Of a stretch of DNA of 64,000 nt, positions 1 to 13,500 are shown piece by piece. The notes under the pieces are model-generated. The model made no database searches, was not told the DNA's origin, and saw nothing but the letters and a program-made list of their open reading frames with translations. The number at the start of each line of letters is the position of its first letter. Positions within the stretch are counted from its first letter, which is position 1. This DNA comes from Zygnema cylindricum (Eukaryota; Streptophyta; Zygnematophyceae; Zygnematales; Zygnemataceae): positions 50,161-114,160 of the forward strand of contig JBBHKE010001928.1 of assembly GCA_037447655.1 (NCBI GenBank), in the 5' to 3' direction. The position numbers and the translations under genes were made by a program.

Positions 1-526
1 TGCCTTGGCATTTTAATCTCCCGTGACCGTCCAGCCAAAACACTCTACCTCTCTCAGGAAAAGTATATGCTTTTGCGATGCGGACTAGGGGGGAGACCTT
101 GACACCCGCCGCTCCACCTCTGGTGTTTGCTTCTCACTCGGAGGAGCTCTTGTTTCCTGGGCTTCTAAAAAGCAACCCACCGTTGCTTTGTCCTCAACTG
201 AGGCTGAATATATGGCAGCTACGCATGCTGCCAAGGAAGCAATCTGGCTCCGATCTCTCCTTGCAAATCTTCAATTCCCTCAGGCTTCCCCCACTCAGAT
301 ATTCTGTGACTCCCAAGGTGCCCTCGCTCTAATGAGTAACCCGGTTCATCACCGACGAACCAAGCACATAGACATTCAGTTTCACTTTACTCGGGAAACT
401 ATCGCGGCTGGAACTCTCACTTTCCAATACTGCCAGACTTCTCTTCAGATGGCAGACTTTCTTACCAAGCCTCTCCATCGACCTCAGTTCGAATTACATC
501 GAGCTTCAGCCGGTCTTACCTTCTAA
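1..526 (+). pseudogene. Ty1/copia pol tail: RT fragment fused to RNase H
   Basis: Frame 1 at the left edge reads LGILISRDR and LSQEKYM, the late part of a copia reverse transcriptase. From about position 74 another frame reads the RNase H domain ([56 protein letters not shown]) and ends at a TAA at 524-526. In intact copia elements more than 100 residues separate these two parts, so an internal deletion near 68-75 is inferred. The conserved DADW motif has an in-frame stop (TAG at 86-88). The element continues left of the window. It is a dead retrotransposon end, not a host gene. Confidence 0.85.
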
Positions 527-539
527 CAAAGAGAAGGGG

Positions 540-906
540 TGTTAGAAAAGTAGTCTTTGATAGAAGCTAATTTTCTGACATTGTTTTTAATATCGAAATT
601 CTGAATTCTGTTTCGGTATTTAGAATTCTATAGTCTGTCCTAGTATCTAGGATTGCTATAATTCTACAGTCAACAGGTTTCTACGTGATAAGATTCTGGT
701 CAAGATCTGTTTATAAATCTTGACCGTGGCTCTTGGCCAAAAGGTCAAGTGTCTCTTCAGAATAGGAAAGTACACCTAGTTCTCGAGAGGTCACTCTCGA
801 GATATTTTCTCTATTTAGCTTTTCCTTTCTTCTTGTTTTGTATCAGTTTTAATTTTATAAAAGACAAAACTTTTCTGTCCCCTTTCCTTCCACTCTATTT
901 GTCATC
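540..906 (+). repeat. Probable copia 3' LTR
   Basis: A purine-rich run (AAAGAGAAGGGG) follows the RNase H stop, as expected for a polypurine tract. The next bases, TGTTAGAAAAG, look like an LTR start. The right end was placed at a CA dinucleotide near 906 (TTTGTCATCA), by eye only. No matching 5' LTR lies in the window, so the right boundary is uncertain. Confidence 0.5.
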
Positions 907-929
907 ATGAATTCATCTCTAATAGAGTT

Positions 930-1040
930 TGGAGGGGGGTAGGAGGATGGAAGGGAGGGAGGGAGTGAGGGAGGGATGGTAGGGAAATGGAGGGAGAGGA
1001 GGATGAGAGAGATAGATAACGAGAGAGAGAGAGAACGAGA
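930..1040 (+). repeat. G-rich GGGA tract followed by GA repeat
   Basis: Runs of GGGA/GGAG (GAAGGGAGGGAGGGAGTGAG) give at least four closely spaced G3 runs around 950-990, so the + strand could form a G-quadruplex. A GAGAGA stretch follows. It sits just after the copia LTR. Confidence 0.7.
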
Positions 1041-2640
1041 TTATTTGTTTATCGTTTGTAATTAGACTTCAAGCACAAAGGGTCAATCTTGGCATCAATT
1101 CCTTGGCATCAAGCAAAAAAATTCAGTGTTCGCAGCCCTTTCTTTGGTATGAGGTGGCAAAATTCATCTACCACGTGGTTTTTGAAGACCAAAAATAATG
1201 TTTCTCGTTGGAAACAAGATTTTTGGCGACTGCAATAGTTTCACAATACGGGACGTGCGGCCCAGAGCACCGTTTGAAAGTGATTACATCATTCAATGCG
1301 GTAAATTTGCACGTGAAACCTTGTTACCACGATGTGGATCATTTGTGAAACACAAATTTAGACGACCATGACATCTTCGAAATATTTTTATTATGCTTAT
1401 CATGCGTGTAAATTCTCATGCTGCAAAAATGTTTCATCACGGTTTTGGAAAGTGAATTCAAAACCTACACGTGGATATATTTTTTGAATTCTTTTCAATA
1501 GAATTTATATAAAAAACTGGAGATATGTTCAGTTTTGTACCTATGTTATAGTTTCTTAGGTTTTTTAGATCCATTCTCAACTCTAGTTTAAATGATTGGC
1601 ATCAACGGTTGAAGATTAAGGAAAACTCTCACAGTTTTGTCAACTCGGTCCATTTGGATATGTAGGAAGGAACGCCTTTGGTAAAGAAGTTATTGCTTGC
1701 GGACCTGCATGTTGCTGAAGAAGATTTGAGTTTTGTGTAATGAGCGAAAGACATTGTCATAAAAAAAGTAAGAGTCAACACTATACAGTCGAGGAGTTGT
1801 GCAAGATTTTACAAAATATCTTGTTTTTTTTCATACGAAAGTTTACAATTTTATAGTTGACCTAATTTCAATTTTGTTTCTCTATATATATAATTTATAT
1901 ACACAATACTTAAATGTGATCCTATACCTATACATATACATATATCAATATATGTACAACATTTGTAGAACTGTATTCTTCTTTCACAATTTTCCTCAAT
2001 AGATTTTTTAAATATCAAACGCAGAAGATTTTAAATAATGGTCAACATTGTCATTCATCAAAAATTTGAAGGAAAGTCAACCAATCAAATTTTTGCCTGC
2101 ATGTTTTTCTAAACATCTTAAGAGAACCTTTGTTGTCAAAATTTTCAGTTAAAAACCTAAACCTCCTTTAGAAAGTCTACAAACTGATAAGAAAAAACTA
2201 ACTTTTAAACAACTTCTGTTGCAACTAATGGTCATATTTTGAGGTTGAATTGAGATCTTCATTTGGGGCCTTCTTTCGTAAAACAGAAGGTTTTGATCCC
2301 TAAAACTGGTTAAACTGACCTTTCTCTAGTGGTTTTCCAATAAAACTTTTGACTTTTTGAAGACTGGATTGCATTTCAAACTAAACGAAAATTATAAAGA
2401 AAATAACCAGAAATATGTTCAAAATTGTTAATTCAATCACTGTCTCTATTTTGTGTAGGAAAAACATATTTTCCTGTAATCCCAGGAAACACTTCCAATC
2501 ACCAAAAAGAGACATTTATGATCACGTATCCTTCGATATACGGCACCCAAAGAGGAAGAAGGAAAAAAAGGAGGAGACGGAGAAAGGAGGGCATAGGAGT
2601 CCTCATGTTAAAATGAAAGAAAAATTGAATGATTGGGAGG
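1041..2640. other. No gene seen
   Basis: AT-rich sequence. The reading frames are short, low-complexity or Lys/Phe-rich, and none shows a recognisable motif, splice structure or terminal repeat. A purine-rich stretch at 2550-2650 leads into the pyrimidine satellite. Confidence 0.6.
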
Positions 2641-3500
2641 AACGGAGAAAGTGAGGGAGGATATCTCCTAACTTTTGCTCTCCTATCACCTGCTAGCTCC
2701 CCCATCTCTATTGCTCTCTCCTTCTTGCTGGCACCCCTATCCCTCTTTCTTGACCCCTCTTTCTTCCTCTTATCCCTTCTGTCTTCTCGTTGTCACTTCC
2801 CCTCTCCCCTCACCCATCTCTATTGCTCTCCTTGCTGGCACCCCTATCCCCCTTTTTCTCTTCCATTGGCCCCTTTGTATTCTCGTTGTCACTTCCCCTC
2901 TCCCCTCGCCCTCTTTTTTTTGACCCATACGCTTGTCTCCCGCTGGCCTCTCTTCTCGTCCATTTTGCCCCTGTCATACCTTTCTGTCACCCTGGCACTT
3001 CGTATTTCCCTCGCTGCCACCTCATCCTCTCCCCTGCGGCGCCTCCCTCACTCAGCCCACTCTTTTTTTCTCCTTCTATCCGCTGACCTCTCTCCCACTA
3101 TATTGCTAACCGTTCTTCCTCTTTCCTTCTCCTGTGCTGCCCCTTTTCCCTCCTCTTTCCTTTCCCTTCATCTTTCCTAGACTCCTGTTCCCTTCCCATT
3201 TCTCCCTTGGCCGCGCTTCACCTTTCCCTTTGACCACTTTTCTCCCGTCCCTTATTCCCGCTATGCCCCTTTCTCTTCTCCTACTGTCGCTGCCCTTTTC
3301 CATATTTCCACTCTCCCTCTCTTATTGTTACCTCGTCTATATCTTTCCACTCTCCCTCTTTTATTGTTACCTCGTTTGTGCACTGTCCCTTTTCCATATT
3401 TTCACTCTTCCTCTCTTATTGTTACCTCGTTTATGCCTGTCCCTTTTCCATATTTTTACTCTTCCTCTCTTATTGTTACCTCGTTTAAACCTTTCCATTG
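2641..3500 (+). repeat. Pyrimidine-rich tandem repeat block
   Basis: Almost all C and T on the + strand. Phrases recur, for example CCCATCTCTATTGCTCTC followed by TTGCTGGCACCCCTATCC at about 2700 and 2810. A unit of about 55-60 nt with TATTGTTACCTCGT is repeated four times between 3320 and 3490. Long Pro/Ser/Leu frames here are by-products of composition and are not annotated as genes. Confidence 0.8.
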
Positions 3501-4483
3501 CCATTCCAACTGTTACTACGTGTGTCAAAAGACGAAAGCATGCAAGACCAGAAAGTGAGGTTTAGTTTCTCGTCCTTGAACAGACGCCACCTCACCATAT
3601 GTGGTCCAAAAAATGAAACTCCACTTGAATAAAATCTATCATCCAAATACAAGAACGCTCAAATCTACGACGGTTTGACGCAAGTACCGTGGATCCAAAA
3701 CGTGAATTCAGTTGAATTTTTCAAATTCATAATTTTGGCGTTTTGCAAAACAATGCATGTCCCCAAGAAAAAAGGAGGTCGTGAAAGAAAATGTCAAGTG
3801 CAGGTTTCGGTCTTACCTACACGTGAACCTAAAAGGTACGTTTTTACTATTTTTGTAAAGGACTTGGAGAGACGTTCACATAAACGCCGGCAACTTCAGT
3901 ACAAACCGATTATTCAGAGAAAAACAGGCGTAATGCTAAGAGTATTTGAATTAAATCGGAAAATTATTATTTTATTAAGACATGTGTCCATGAATTTGCG
4001 GCTCTCGATAATGAACGCTAAAAGAGAATAAACCGATAGTAAATGGGCACGCAAAAGTAGATTGTCACATGAAAATGCAAAATCATTTTTTGCAAAAAAA
4101 ATAAAAATATTTAAGTATTCAGCGTCAGAAGTTCATGAGGGAAAGAAACATTTGAAGTAATTTCATCAGCCATAAATTTTAAAAACTTTGAAAAACCTCA
4201 ACCTGAGCAGAAGTCGTGTAAAATGAAAATAACAGGTATGAACTCGAAATTCCAATCTATGATAGCAATGCTTTTTATTTCCTTTTTCCTTATTTTGTGC
4301 GTACTTAATTTTTTTTGCAGTTTTCAAACTTTCTTTTTACTCTTTTGGTATAACTTTGGTATATTCAAAATTCTGAATCATGATTTTTCTGACTTTTTGT
4401 TATCATCTATGTGTGCACCCACACCATTCAATGATGATTAAGGCTGAACATTTTATGAGTAAAATGCTTGGCTAATACATTGT
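3501..4483. other. No gene seen
   Basis: A 118-codon frame at 3675-4031 and a 72-codon frame at 4223-4441 are present, but neither shows a family motif, biased codon use or paired splice sites. The right part probably holds the 3' flank of the minus-strand LRR gene. Confidence 0.5.
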
Positions 4484-4489
4484 TTTATT
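4484..4489 (-). terminator. Candidate poly(A) signal of the LRR gene
   Basis: AATAAA on the minus strand about 100 nt beyond the proposed stop of the LRR gene (TGA, 4592-4590). Position and sequence fit a plant near-upstream element, but the motif is frequent in AT-rich DNA. Confidence 0.35.
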
Positions 4490-4589
4490 AAACAATGATG
4501 ACAATGGCTGAGTTTCCCACGATAATGTCAATCAAAGATAGTAAAATGACAATTGCATCTTTTAGTTTTCAAGGCAATTGCATTTTGAG

Positions 4590-7500
4590 TCAAAGAAACT
4601 CGTGAAGTTGCAACCTGCAAACCGAAATCTATCAGACCATTTAGGAACTTTAGTTAAAAGACAAAAGTATTGGAGGAGGGAAAAGGGACAAGTAGATTCC
4701 AAGATAAGAGCTTTTCACTATACAGAAACGCTCTAGACAAAACCAAAAAGAGTACTGCTTACGTATGGCTTATATGGAACAAGCAATATAGAAATTCATT
4801 ATTCCATAAACCAAGGTAGCATGCTGCAAAGAATACAAGGATGAGATCTTACAGTTTAGTTAATTGTAGGAGGTTAGAAAAATCAGGAAGTGGACCTGTT
4901 ATGCCATTCATTTGTATCTGCCTGCATTTTTGGGCAAATGAAAAACAAGAGAAAATTACTAGATGTTTCCATCATACAACACAATAACTAGATATCTCCA
5001 TTGCATAATGGTCTTACTATAAGTATGCAAATTTTCAAGGAAACATCACTCCGCGCATACTTTGACAATCAGTGATAGTGACATTTTGATTGGTTGTAGA
5101 TTGCAATAACGTCAAGATGAGAAACTCAATAAGAGCAACATATGCTGCCAATGAGGTACTGTTCATGGGAACGGAAGGCCATTTATAAAAGAGAACACAT
5201 ATAAGAGGTTCTAAAAATTGAAGACACTCACAGTTCCGTCAAGCTTTGTAAAGCGACCAAAGAACCAACATAAGTAAGCTTATTATCTGCTAGGTTTCTG
5301 CAAAATTTACAATTTGCAAAAAATATCACAATTAAGGAAGCGACGTTTTTTTTTGTTCACGAAGCAAATGAAAGTTACAACCTGGGTACATTCTTGCAAG
5401 AAGGTTGCAGATCTATGTGAACAGAACATTTAAGGAGTTCATAAACTTTCAAACTGACCAATAAGGTCGTCTAGGTAACTCTCACCTTCTGCATTATAAC
5501 TATAACTTAGAACTTTGAAGTGTACTAACATATTGTTGAGCAATGCTCAAACAAAAACCTGTGGAAAAAAATTGAGGTAAACAACTTACAATATTTTAAG
5601 ATTTGTAAGAGAACTGACTTCAGAAGGAAATGAAGTTAATTCATTTCCTGACAAGTCCCTGGATATTGTCAAAATTTGCATTGGCGTAGAAAGTCAGATA
5701 CAATGACAGGATGACAGAATCAGTAATACTGTCATAAAAGTTTAGCATTGCAAAAATAAACAAAATTAATAGTATTTCCGCTTAACAATTTTCTTACAAT
5801 TCTTCCAGCATAGTAAAACTGCCAATTTCTTCTGGTATAGCTCCTGTGAGGCGATAGCCCGTCAAGATCCTGCATAATTTCATTAAAATAACAAATAAAA
5901 ATTTAGTTGTCTATTGATTTTGCTACATAGAATACGAAAATACAATCAGCCAACGAGTAAAGAGGGTAATAGCTTGTAACTTATTTATTGTTGCATTTAC
6001 TATTCCAATTCCTACATGTATTAGTGTATTAATCTTTCTCTAGTTGTTCCTCTTACTGCATTTTTCCTCTTTACCTTCTCGTTGTGATTATTGTTTTGAC
6101 TTGGCGACATTTCGTGATTTTTTGTTTGTGTCGCTTTCTTCATTTTGTCTTTCTCTCAGGTGTACAGAGATTAATCACCCTTCTTCCTCTGTCTTTTACT
6201 CTAATCCTTATTTTTAGCGTACACGGGATACAGATTATGTTATACGAGTTAGATTATCGCGTACTCAAATATTTAGCTTTAGAATCTTCACGTCTTCTGC
6301 ACAGTTTGTACGGCAGACTTTGTTTCACCTAAACAGAATTTCGGCCAATTTTCAGTGCTGCCTTTACATGCATATGTATATGATGAGGAGAATTTCCTTA
6401 AAAAATATCAATCAAAAACAAAGGGTAACCAAAAACACAAATACCTACCATTGTTCTATTTTATCATGGATGCCAACAGAATAGGTTATAGGCCTTCTAC
6501 TCACTCTTCCATAGCGAATGACACTATCAAAAGATTAAATGTTTAGGACTTTCACAATTGAAAATATCAAATGAAACATATTTTTATGAAAGAGAAACTC
6601 TGAGGAGCTTCAGACGAATTATGCCGGTGTTGTTGAGGGCGAAGCAGCAGTGCTCTTTTCTCAAGCTATGTAGTATGCAATGTGCTCGCATCTCAGCTTG
6701 TTTTGTCTATTGAGCCCACTCATATTGACTTACTTGATGACGCAACCGCTGCTCACTAGTCGTGGACTCTATTGGAAAACGCCTTCAAAAAAGAGAGTTG
6801 GTCGAATATTTTTCTTCTATGTGGCATATTTGCTAGTCGTATAAAACTTCCCAATGGTCCATGTAAGCAAATATTTCGATTCTTTCTTACGTTAGTGGAC
6901 ACTTTCATGCCAGTAACTTTCTAGTCGTTTTTGAGGATGAGCTATTTATGACAATCCTAGGTGGCTTGCGTGCCACGCATGCATATTATTTGTCCACTCT
7001 TGATCGATCCTCTATCCTCATCACTTTTCCTGATATCGTGACTCGTCTATTGTATGAGGAAACAAAACGATTTTCCCATTTGTCCAATTCTATTGGTCAT
7101 CCTTTGCTCTCTCGTGCTAACTAAAAACAATTGACAAGAAATCCAAATTCAATCAACTTTATCGCTATTGTAACGCATTAAAACAAAAACCTATGCCCTC
7201 AATCTCAACGCATCCATGATTCTATCATGCATGCCAATATTGATAACGCTAAAGCTTCTTTGACATGACGTTAGCACTGTCCAGATTTTGCCAATTGGCG
7301 ACTTTGAATATGATTCGATGAATTAGATTCACATGTAGACGCTTTGACAACTTCCTCCGTATCGAAAATGCGTATTTTGCACTAAGCACAACTTAGTTGG
7401 CACCCATTGGAATAGAATACGCACTTTGTAGCCAAAGATTTTGAATGTCCTCTACGCCCCTTTGGGGAAACCTGCTTCAACGTAAAAGATCAAAGCAAGG

Positions 7501-10500
7501 AAATCATTTGGCTTCACAATCTTCTCCAAAACTTTGAATATCTTTAAATACATCCGGCCAACCATCACACTAATTTTCAAGGCGCTTTGGCGCTTATCCG
7601 CAAATTGGTTTAGCACCGTACAGAAAAAATTGACATCAAATTCCACTTTACCCTGTCTATTCCACTTTTACCCCGGAGACAGGAGACAGTCGAAATTGGT
7701 ATCTTTGCCTCTCCCTATTGCGCTACCTCCTATCTACTAGTCGATTTCTTAATATACCGAATAACCAGGTTTCTGTCAAATATTCAAGGATTTCAAAATT
7801 TCATTTTTTACCAAAAATTAGTCGAATCATGGTTTCAAAAAAAAACAGGTGAAGAATTATTACGCACATCTTTATGTCGTTTGGTACAACAACAAGATAC
7901 ATCACAAAAAACATGTTTTCAATTATTTTGGAAACTAGATTCTGAAAAATACGTGCAGATATCTTTTTGGATTTTTTCTCAAACTCATTTATGAAGTTAT
8001 ATCGAAGGTTGCTGCAAGGTTAATTTTTGGCCTATTTTGTAGGTAATTAGGTCTTTTCCATTCCCAACTCTAGTGTTAATAATACAAAGTCAACAACATC
8101 AATTTTGGCCATTACCGAGTGGTGGGGTCAAAGACAAAAACCCTCATTTGGCCAACAGAACTCACAATTTTCTTAATTTTGTATACTTCCCAATTTCAAT
8201 TGGAAATTCTCCTCTTGCAAAATTGTTAGAACTCAAGTCCCTGAAATAAAACGAAGATTTATCCCAATTAGGGTCCAGCAAGGCCCTTGTATACATCCCA
8301 TAAGTGATAAATTTCGGATTAGATAAACTCAATACGACTTTTTAATCTTATGGGAGAATCAAATAGGATGGTTGAAATTGGTAATATTGAATTGTTGAAA
8401 AAATATACGGTAGGCATGGAAAAGGGTTAATGAGGCAATCTAAAGAATAGCTATCGCGTTTCCAATCACCCTGCATAAACGTTAAAAACTTAAAGAAAGA
8501 CGTCTGTAACATTTTACTTTGGCCATTCTCATTCTTTGAGATCTTAAAGGTTATTGGACACCTTACAAGTACTGAAGATTTAAGAAGTCACCAAAAAAAT
8601 TGCTTAACGACCCATCGAGTTTATTTTCTCTTACGTTTCTGAGGAGAGGATGACAACACAAAACAGCATAAAACACCAAAAAAACACATTAGGAAGTCTT
8701 TTGCTGACAATTTTTTCACGAGGTTAAAAAAGACAAAAATTTGAAAAGCAACAACACTTTCAGCAAAAATTGAAGCAATAAAAACACCAAAATACATATT
8801 CACCGTATTTTGCTTAGTCATCAAACATAGGGAAAGAGCATCCATATGAGCATTTATATTTTGGATCTATTAATGTGTACTATAAAATGTTTCAGTGGAC
8901 ATAACTTTAAGGATCTTCACATACTGGGAAAGAAGATATTTTTTAGGAGAGACAAATATCTTTAATTATGGTTTGAGATAAAAATTCTTCAGCTGCAGCA
9001 TTCTACAATTGACACAAATTTCCATGAAAAAGTGACCTCTGTATACAGTCACAAATTTCATTCAATGACAGCATAACAGGTGCCGTACACCTGCACGTGG
9101 TATGCGTGTCACTGGCCTCAAAAATCACAACGGACAGGTAACTTAAGATCGTGAGGGAGCTTGTATACATGTACACACACACACACACATATATGTATAT
9201 ACACATAGACCTCATATAAGCTTAGGTAGATAAAATAATGTAATACATTCAGATGGTTTAAAGATACATCGTAAAGGGCAAAATAGAGGGCTATATGCGC
9301 TTACAAATATATCAACTGCGTCAAATTTCCAATACTTTCTGGAATAGTGCCGCTTAACAAATTGTTTTCCAGATCTCTGGCAATTGGCCATTCCCACAGA
9401 AAAGAAACAATATGCAATGTTTCAGAATTCAAGAAATCCAAACAGATTTAATAAATTGTGAAATTTATTCACACTAATACATCTGAGCTGCACATCGTGT
9501 TGAGATAGGGGACGAATCGAAGAATGCACAAAAGACAAACATTGCATAGTTCTTTGTAGTTGTTCCTCTTAGGAATCAAGAATGTGAATGTCCAATTGAG
9601 AACACCATCTCCAAAAAGAATACCAACTAGCTTTAAGCATTATAAAGGCTTGATAATAAAATTTCATTCGAAATTTCTTCATCAGTCATTCTGTATAAGT
9701 TTTCGGCAATAAAAACTTCTTTTTTTTACTTAGGGATGTTGAACATTATCAAGTATTGGCCTCTAGGTACATTTGGGGTTGCACCTAATATAGGGTGCCT
9801 GTGTAATTCACCCAAGGGGGGAAGCATATTTGATCATATGTCTAACCATTGCTATAAGGTATTTTCGAAATTTAGCAAAATAATGTCTCAATGGAAGTTA
9901 CAAGGATCTAGTTTGTGCCAGAAATAAGTTGGGCAAAATTATTACATTAGATTATATTTAAAAAAATATACAGAGATTTGTCAAAAACGACAGTTGTTTT
10001 ATATAATAAATTTTAAGGAAAGAAGACCAGGAAGAGTTTAAAGACCGGATGACTTCCCTAGCCCAATAACAAAAAGAATCAATCGATTTGGACTTAATAT
10101 TTTTTCAGTTTTTGGCCATCAGAAGGTTTTGTCAAAAGCGTATCTTGGCCAAAATTTTCCAGCTACAACGGCTTATAACATCCAAAACCATGGTAGTTTT
10201 TTACCATTTTTTTTATATCGTTTCAAAACGTGTCCCATATTTTATTAAGTGAGAACATCATCTCGGCAATAGTTTGTCAAAGCATTTGGAGCACACAAGA
10301 ATGGGTTTGACCATTTCAACATAAAGTAAAGACATAGAAAATCAAATAGAATTGTGCTGCATGCAGATGATGATGGAAAGGCCAAAACAAAGAGCCAGAA
10401 AACACTTACAAATGTGTCAACTGCCCCAAACTTCCGATAGTTTCTGGAATCGAGCCATTTATTTTATTAGAACTAACATTCCTGCCCATCCCACAAGTTC

Positions 10501-13500
10501 ACAAGTATGCGATGGAAACTATTCAAGATTTGAACGCAAATAAACACTAGGATAATATGAACATTATTTTTTAATGGTACGGCTAGTCTGCAAAGCCCCT
10601 TCTCTGTTACACCCCATAGTTAACAATTGTCGGTAAGGATTATGTAAAGGAATTTGACATACAGGGCTTTGAGACGAGGGATAGCCAATATGACACTTAC
10701 AAAAATGTTAACTCAGTCAAATCTATAATTACTTTTGGAATAGAGCCGGTTAAGTTATTCCTCCCAAGGTCCCTGCCACCTCCCCAGTGATTCAGAAATA
10801 TTCACTGTTAAAGCCTTTGAGAGAAATAAATCCGAATAAATTATGTTATTACACTTTATACCATAGCTTTAACGTGCGGTTTTATTATGTAGAGTAATGT
10901 GGGAACAATTCAAAACAGTGAAGTAAAATAATGTGAGGTTCAAGCTATAGTAATTTAACATCAGATTACACAGCATTGACACAGGTTACACATTAAAATG
11001 GAATGAAAAAGCTAAACATTCAATAGAATGATGACCCTTTCCTGTAGATAGTGTAAATAATGATACTAAAACAAAGTTAAGGTGCTAGGGAAAAAATCAT
11101 CCATTGAATGGTATGTATAGTATTCCTCCATTCTAATTTATTGTTGTCAATACTGCCCCCTGGATCGTTGAAACAGAGATAGTAGTAAGCCTCCTTTGAG
11201 CTCCCAAAACAGATGAAAATGAAATATGAAATATAGACATTCTTAATTTGGCAATGCATTTTTGACAGTGCTGACAGAAAACTAAAGACATACTAAAAAA
11301 CCCTAAGAATCCCTAGGCATCCTACATATAATTGAGAGCCCTGCATAAATTTGAGAACAACTTCCATCTGACCAGTGTTGACGCCAAAAAAATAAATACA
11401 GAAAACACAAAAACAGACTGTTTTTCATCCTGCAAATTCCTATTTCAGAGATTGGCATCCTAATTTTCTGGAAAAAGTGCACCCAGGTTTGCATGTTGAC
11501 ATTCTTGTGTGATGTCAAATCACGTCGTCATTTACTTTTTGCGATTTGTATTTTTATTATAAGCATGTGAAAATGGCTTATCAAATTCTTCCAGCAACAT
11601 TAGAATGTTCGTCATAGATGCTACACCGTGTATCGCTATTAGGGTTAACAATTTTTTCGCCCCTTAGTATGACTTTTCTCCATGCACACTTGTCCGATTA
11701 TTACATGGAGACCGCCAATCGGAAGGTGAGAATCTTAGCTTTCAATTGCAACCGTCAGATCCATAATCTGACCAATGTGTACGGAGAAAATATATTTTAG
11801 TGGCAAAAAAAACATTAACACTAATAACGATTCACGGTGTACCGGCATATTAGTGGGTACAATTGCCGTTTCACATCTCTGAACATTACATGCGTTTTTG
11901 TCTCAGAAGGTAATATTCAAGTATTAATCAAATTACACAGTATTTCATGCAAATGCTGCAAAAAAAAAACAGTTGTATGACACTTACAAATAAATTAATT
12001 GCGTCAAATTTCCGAAACTTTTTGGAATAGATCCGTTTAACTGATTCTGGCCAAGGACACTGTCATCTCCACAAGGAAAAAAACAATATGAGCTTTTCGG
12101 GAAAATAAATTCAAGCAAGTTGAACTAAAACGAGAGATTTCTTTTCACAGAAAATGCCAACAACACAATTTACACGGAATTTGTTTGCCTCATCAAATAA
12201 AAGCTTGAAGATTTGAATTAGACTTAACATCATCCAAACAACACTGTAGGAAACCAAAGAAAAGTTCTAATTAAGAAGTCGAATAAGAAGACATACAGGA
12301 TCCTCAAGTTTGTCAGATTTCCGATTGTTGATGGTATGGGCCCTGTGAGACTTTCCCCACTCAAAACTCTGCAAAAGACGACAACCACATAATCTCATGA
12401 CATCTATAACCGCCAATATTTATAGGACCAAATCTGCATTGTTTTTAGATAACTCATTTCCATAAACAACAAAACCGAATTTAAACAGCAGAACCTAGTG
12501 CCGTTTAAGTAAGAAGCTGAAAATCCGAAACCATACTTCGCAGTAATGACGCTGTCTATGAGGAAATTTGGGTTTTCTAAGGGTTTTAGAATCGGCGTTG
12601 GAAAGTACTTCTGTGAGAAGGATGAGAAGTTAAAGAGAACACATAAACCTGAGAAAAGACAATGATAGAAGACAATGGACAACTTTTCATCCGGATACCT
12701 ACTAAGTTAAAATTAAACAAATAAAGAGGAAGATACTGACTATTCCCATGGCTGGTTCTGTATCTATGACAAGTTACTGGTGAATGGGACTTGCCTGCCA
12801 AAAGAGCACCTTAAGTTTTTTCAATGTCAGTCAAGCCCTAACATCACAATCTCGAGTCATAACAACCGCAGGAAACAAAACAGATTGATTTTTATTCTAA
12901 GGCAACATAAGGCAGCATTATGTTTGTACATAAATACATATGCTATAAACATGGTATATGTGTAAACACACATGACATAGAAAAACAATGTATGCAGAAC
13001 TATTTATAACATATGACATACTACAAGTCCACAGTAAATGACCAGTTCTCTAAAATACTTACAGGAGTTGCAGAGTTGTAAGATAAGAGATAGTAGGACG
13101 AATACTCCCTGTTAACCTATTATTATAACCGTCAGTTTCACCATCGGCACCCTCTGAGTAACTATTCATGGCTAGTAGAGTGCCATTCGGATGTGTCACT
13201 TTTTCTGAACTCATAACTCTGCCATGACAGAAAAAGTGAATTGTTTAGTATGAGTAGTTTTATATCACTGAGGACGAACTTCCACATTTGACATGCATGC
13301 ATCAAATAAAATCATGTTTTCTCTGGCCCCTCACCACACAATTGTGTCAAGAAAAAAAAAATAGCATGCTGCATATCTGGAAAAGCATCAATATAGAGCG
13401 TAACTGGACACATATCAAAGTTTATTTTAAACAGAAAGCTTGTGTCCCTAGCATGCAAAATCTCATGCATCAGGGTTACCCAGAATGACAAATCATGGTC

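Noticed and set aside
2629-3565. Long Pro/Leu/Ser-rich frames on both strands
   Set aside because: They lie in a pyrimidine-only tandem repeat. All frames are open by composition, with no motif and no codon signal.
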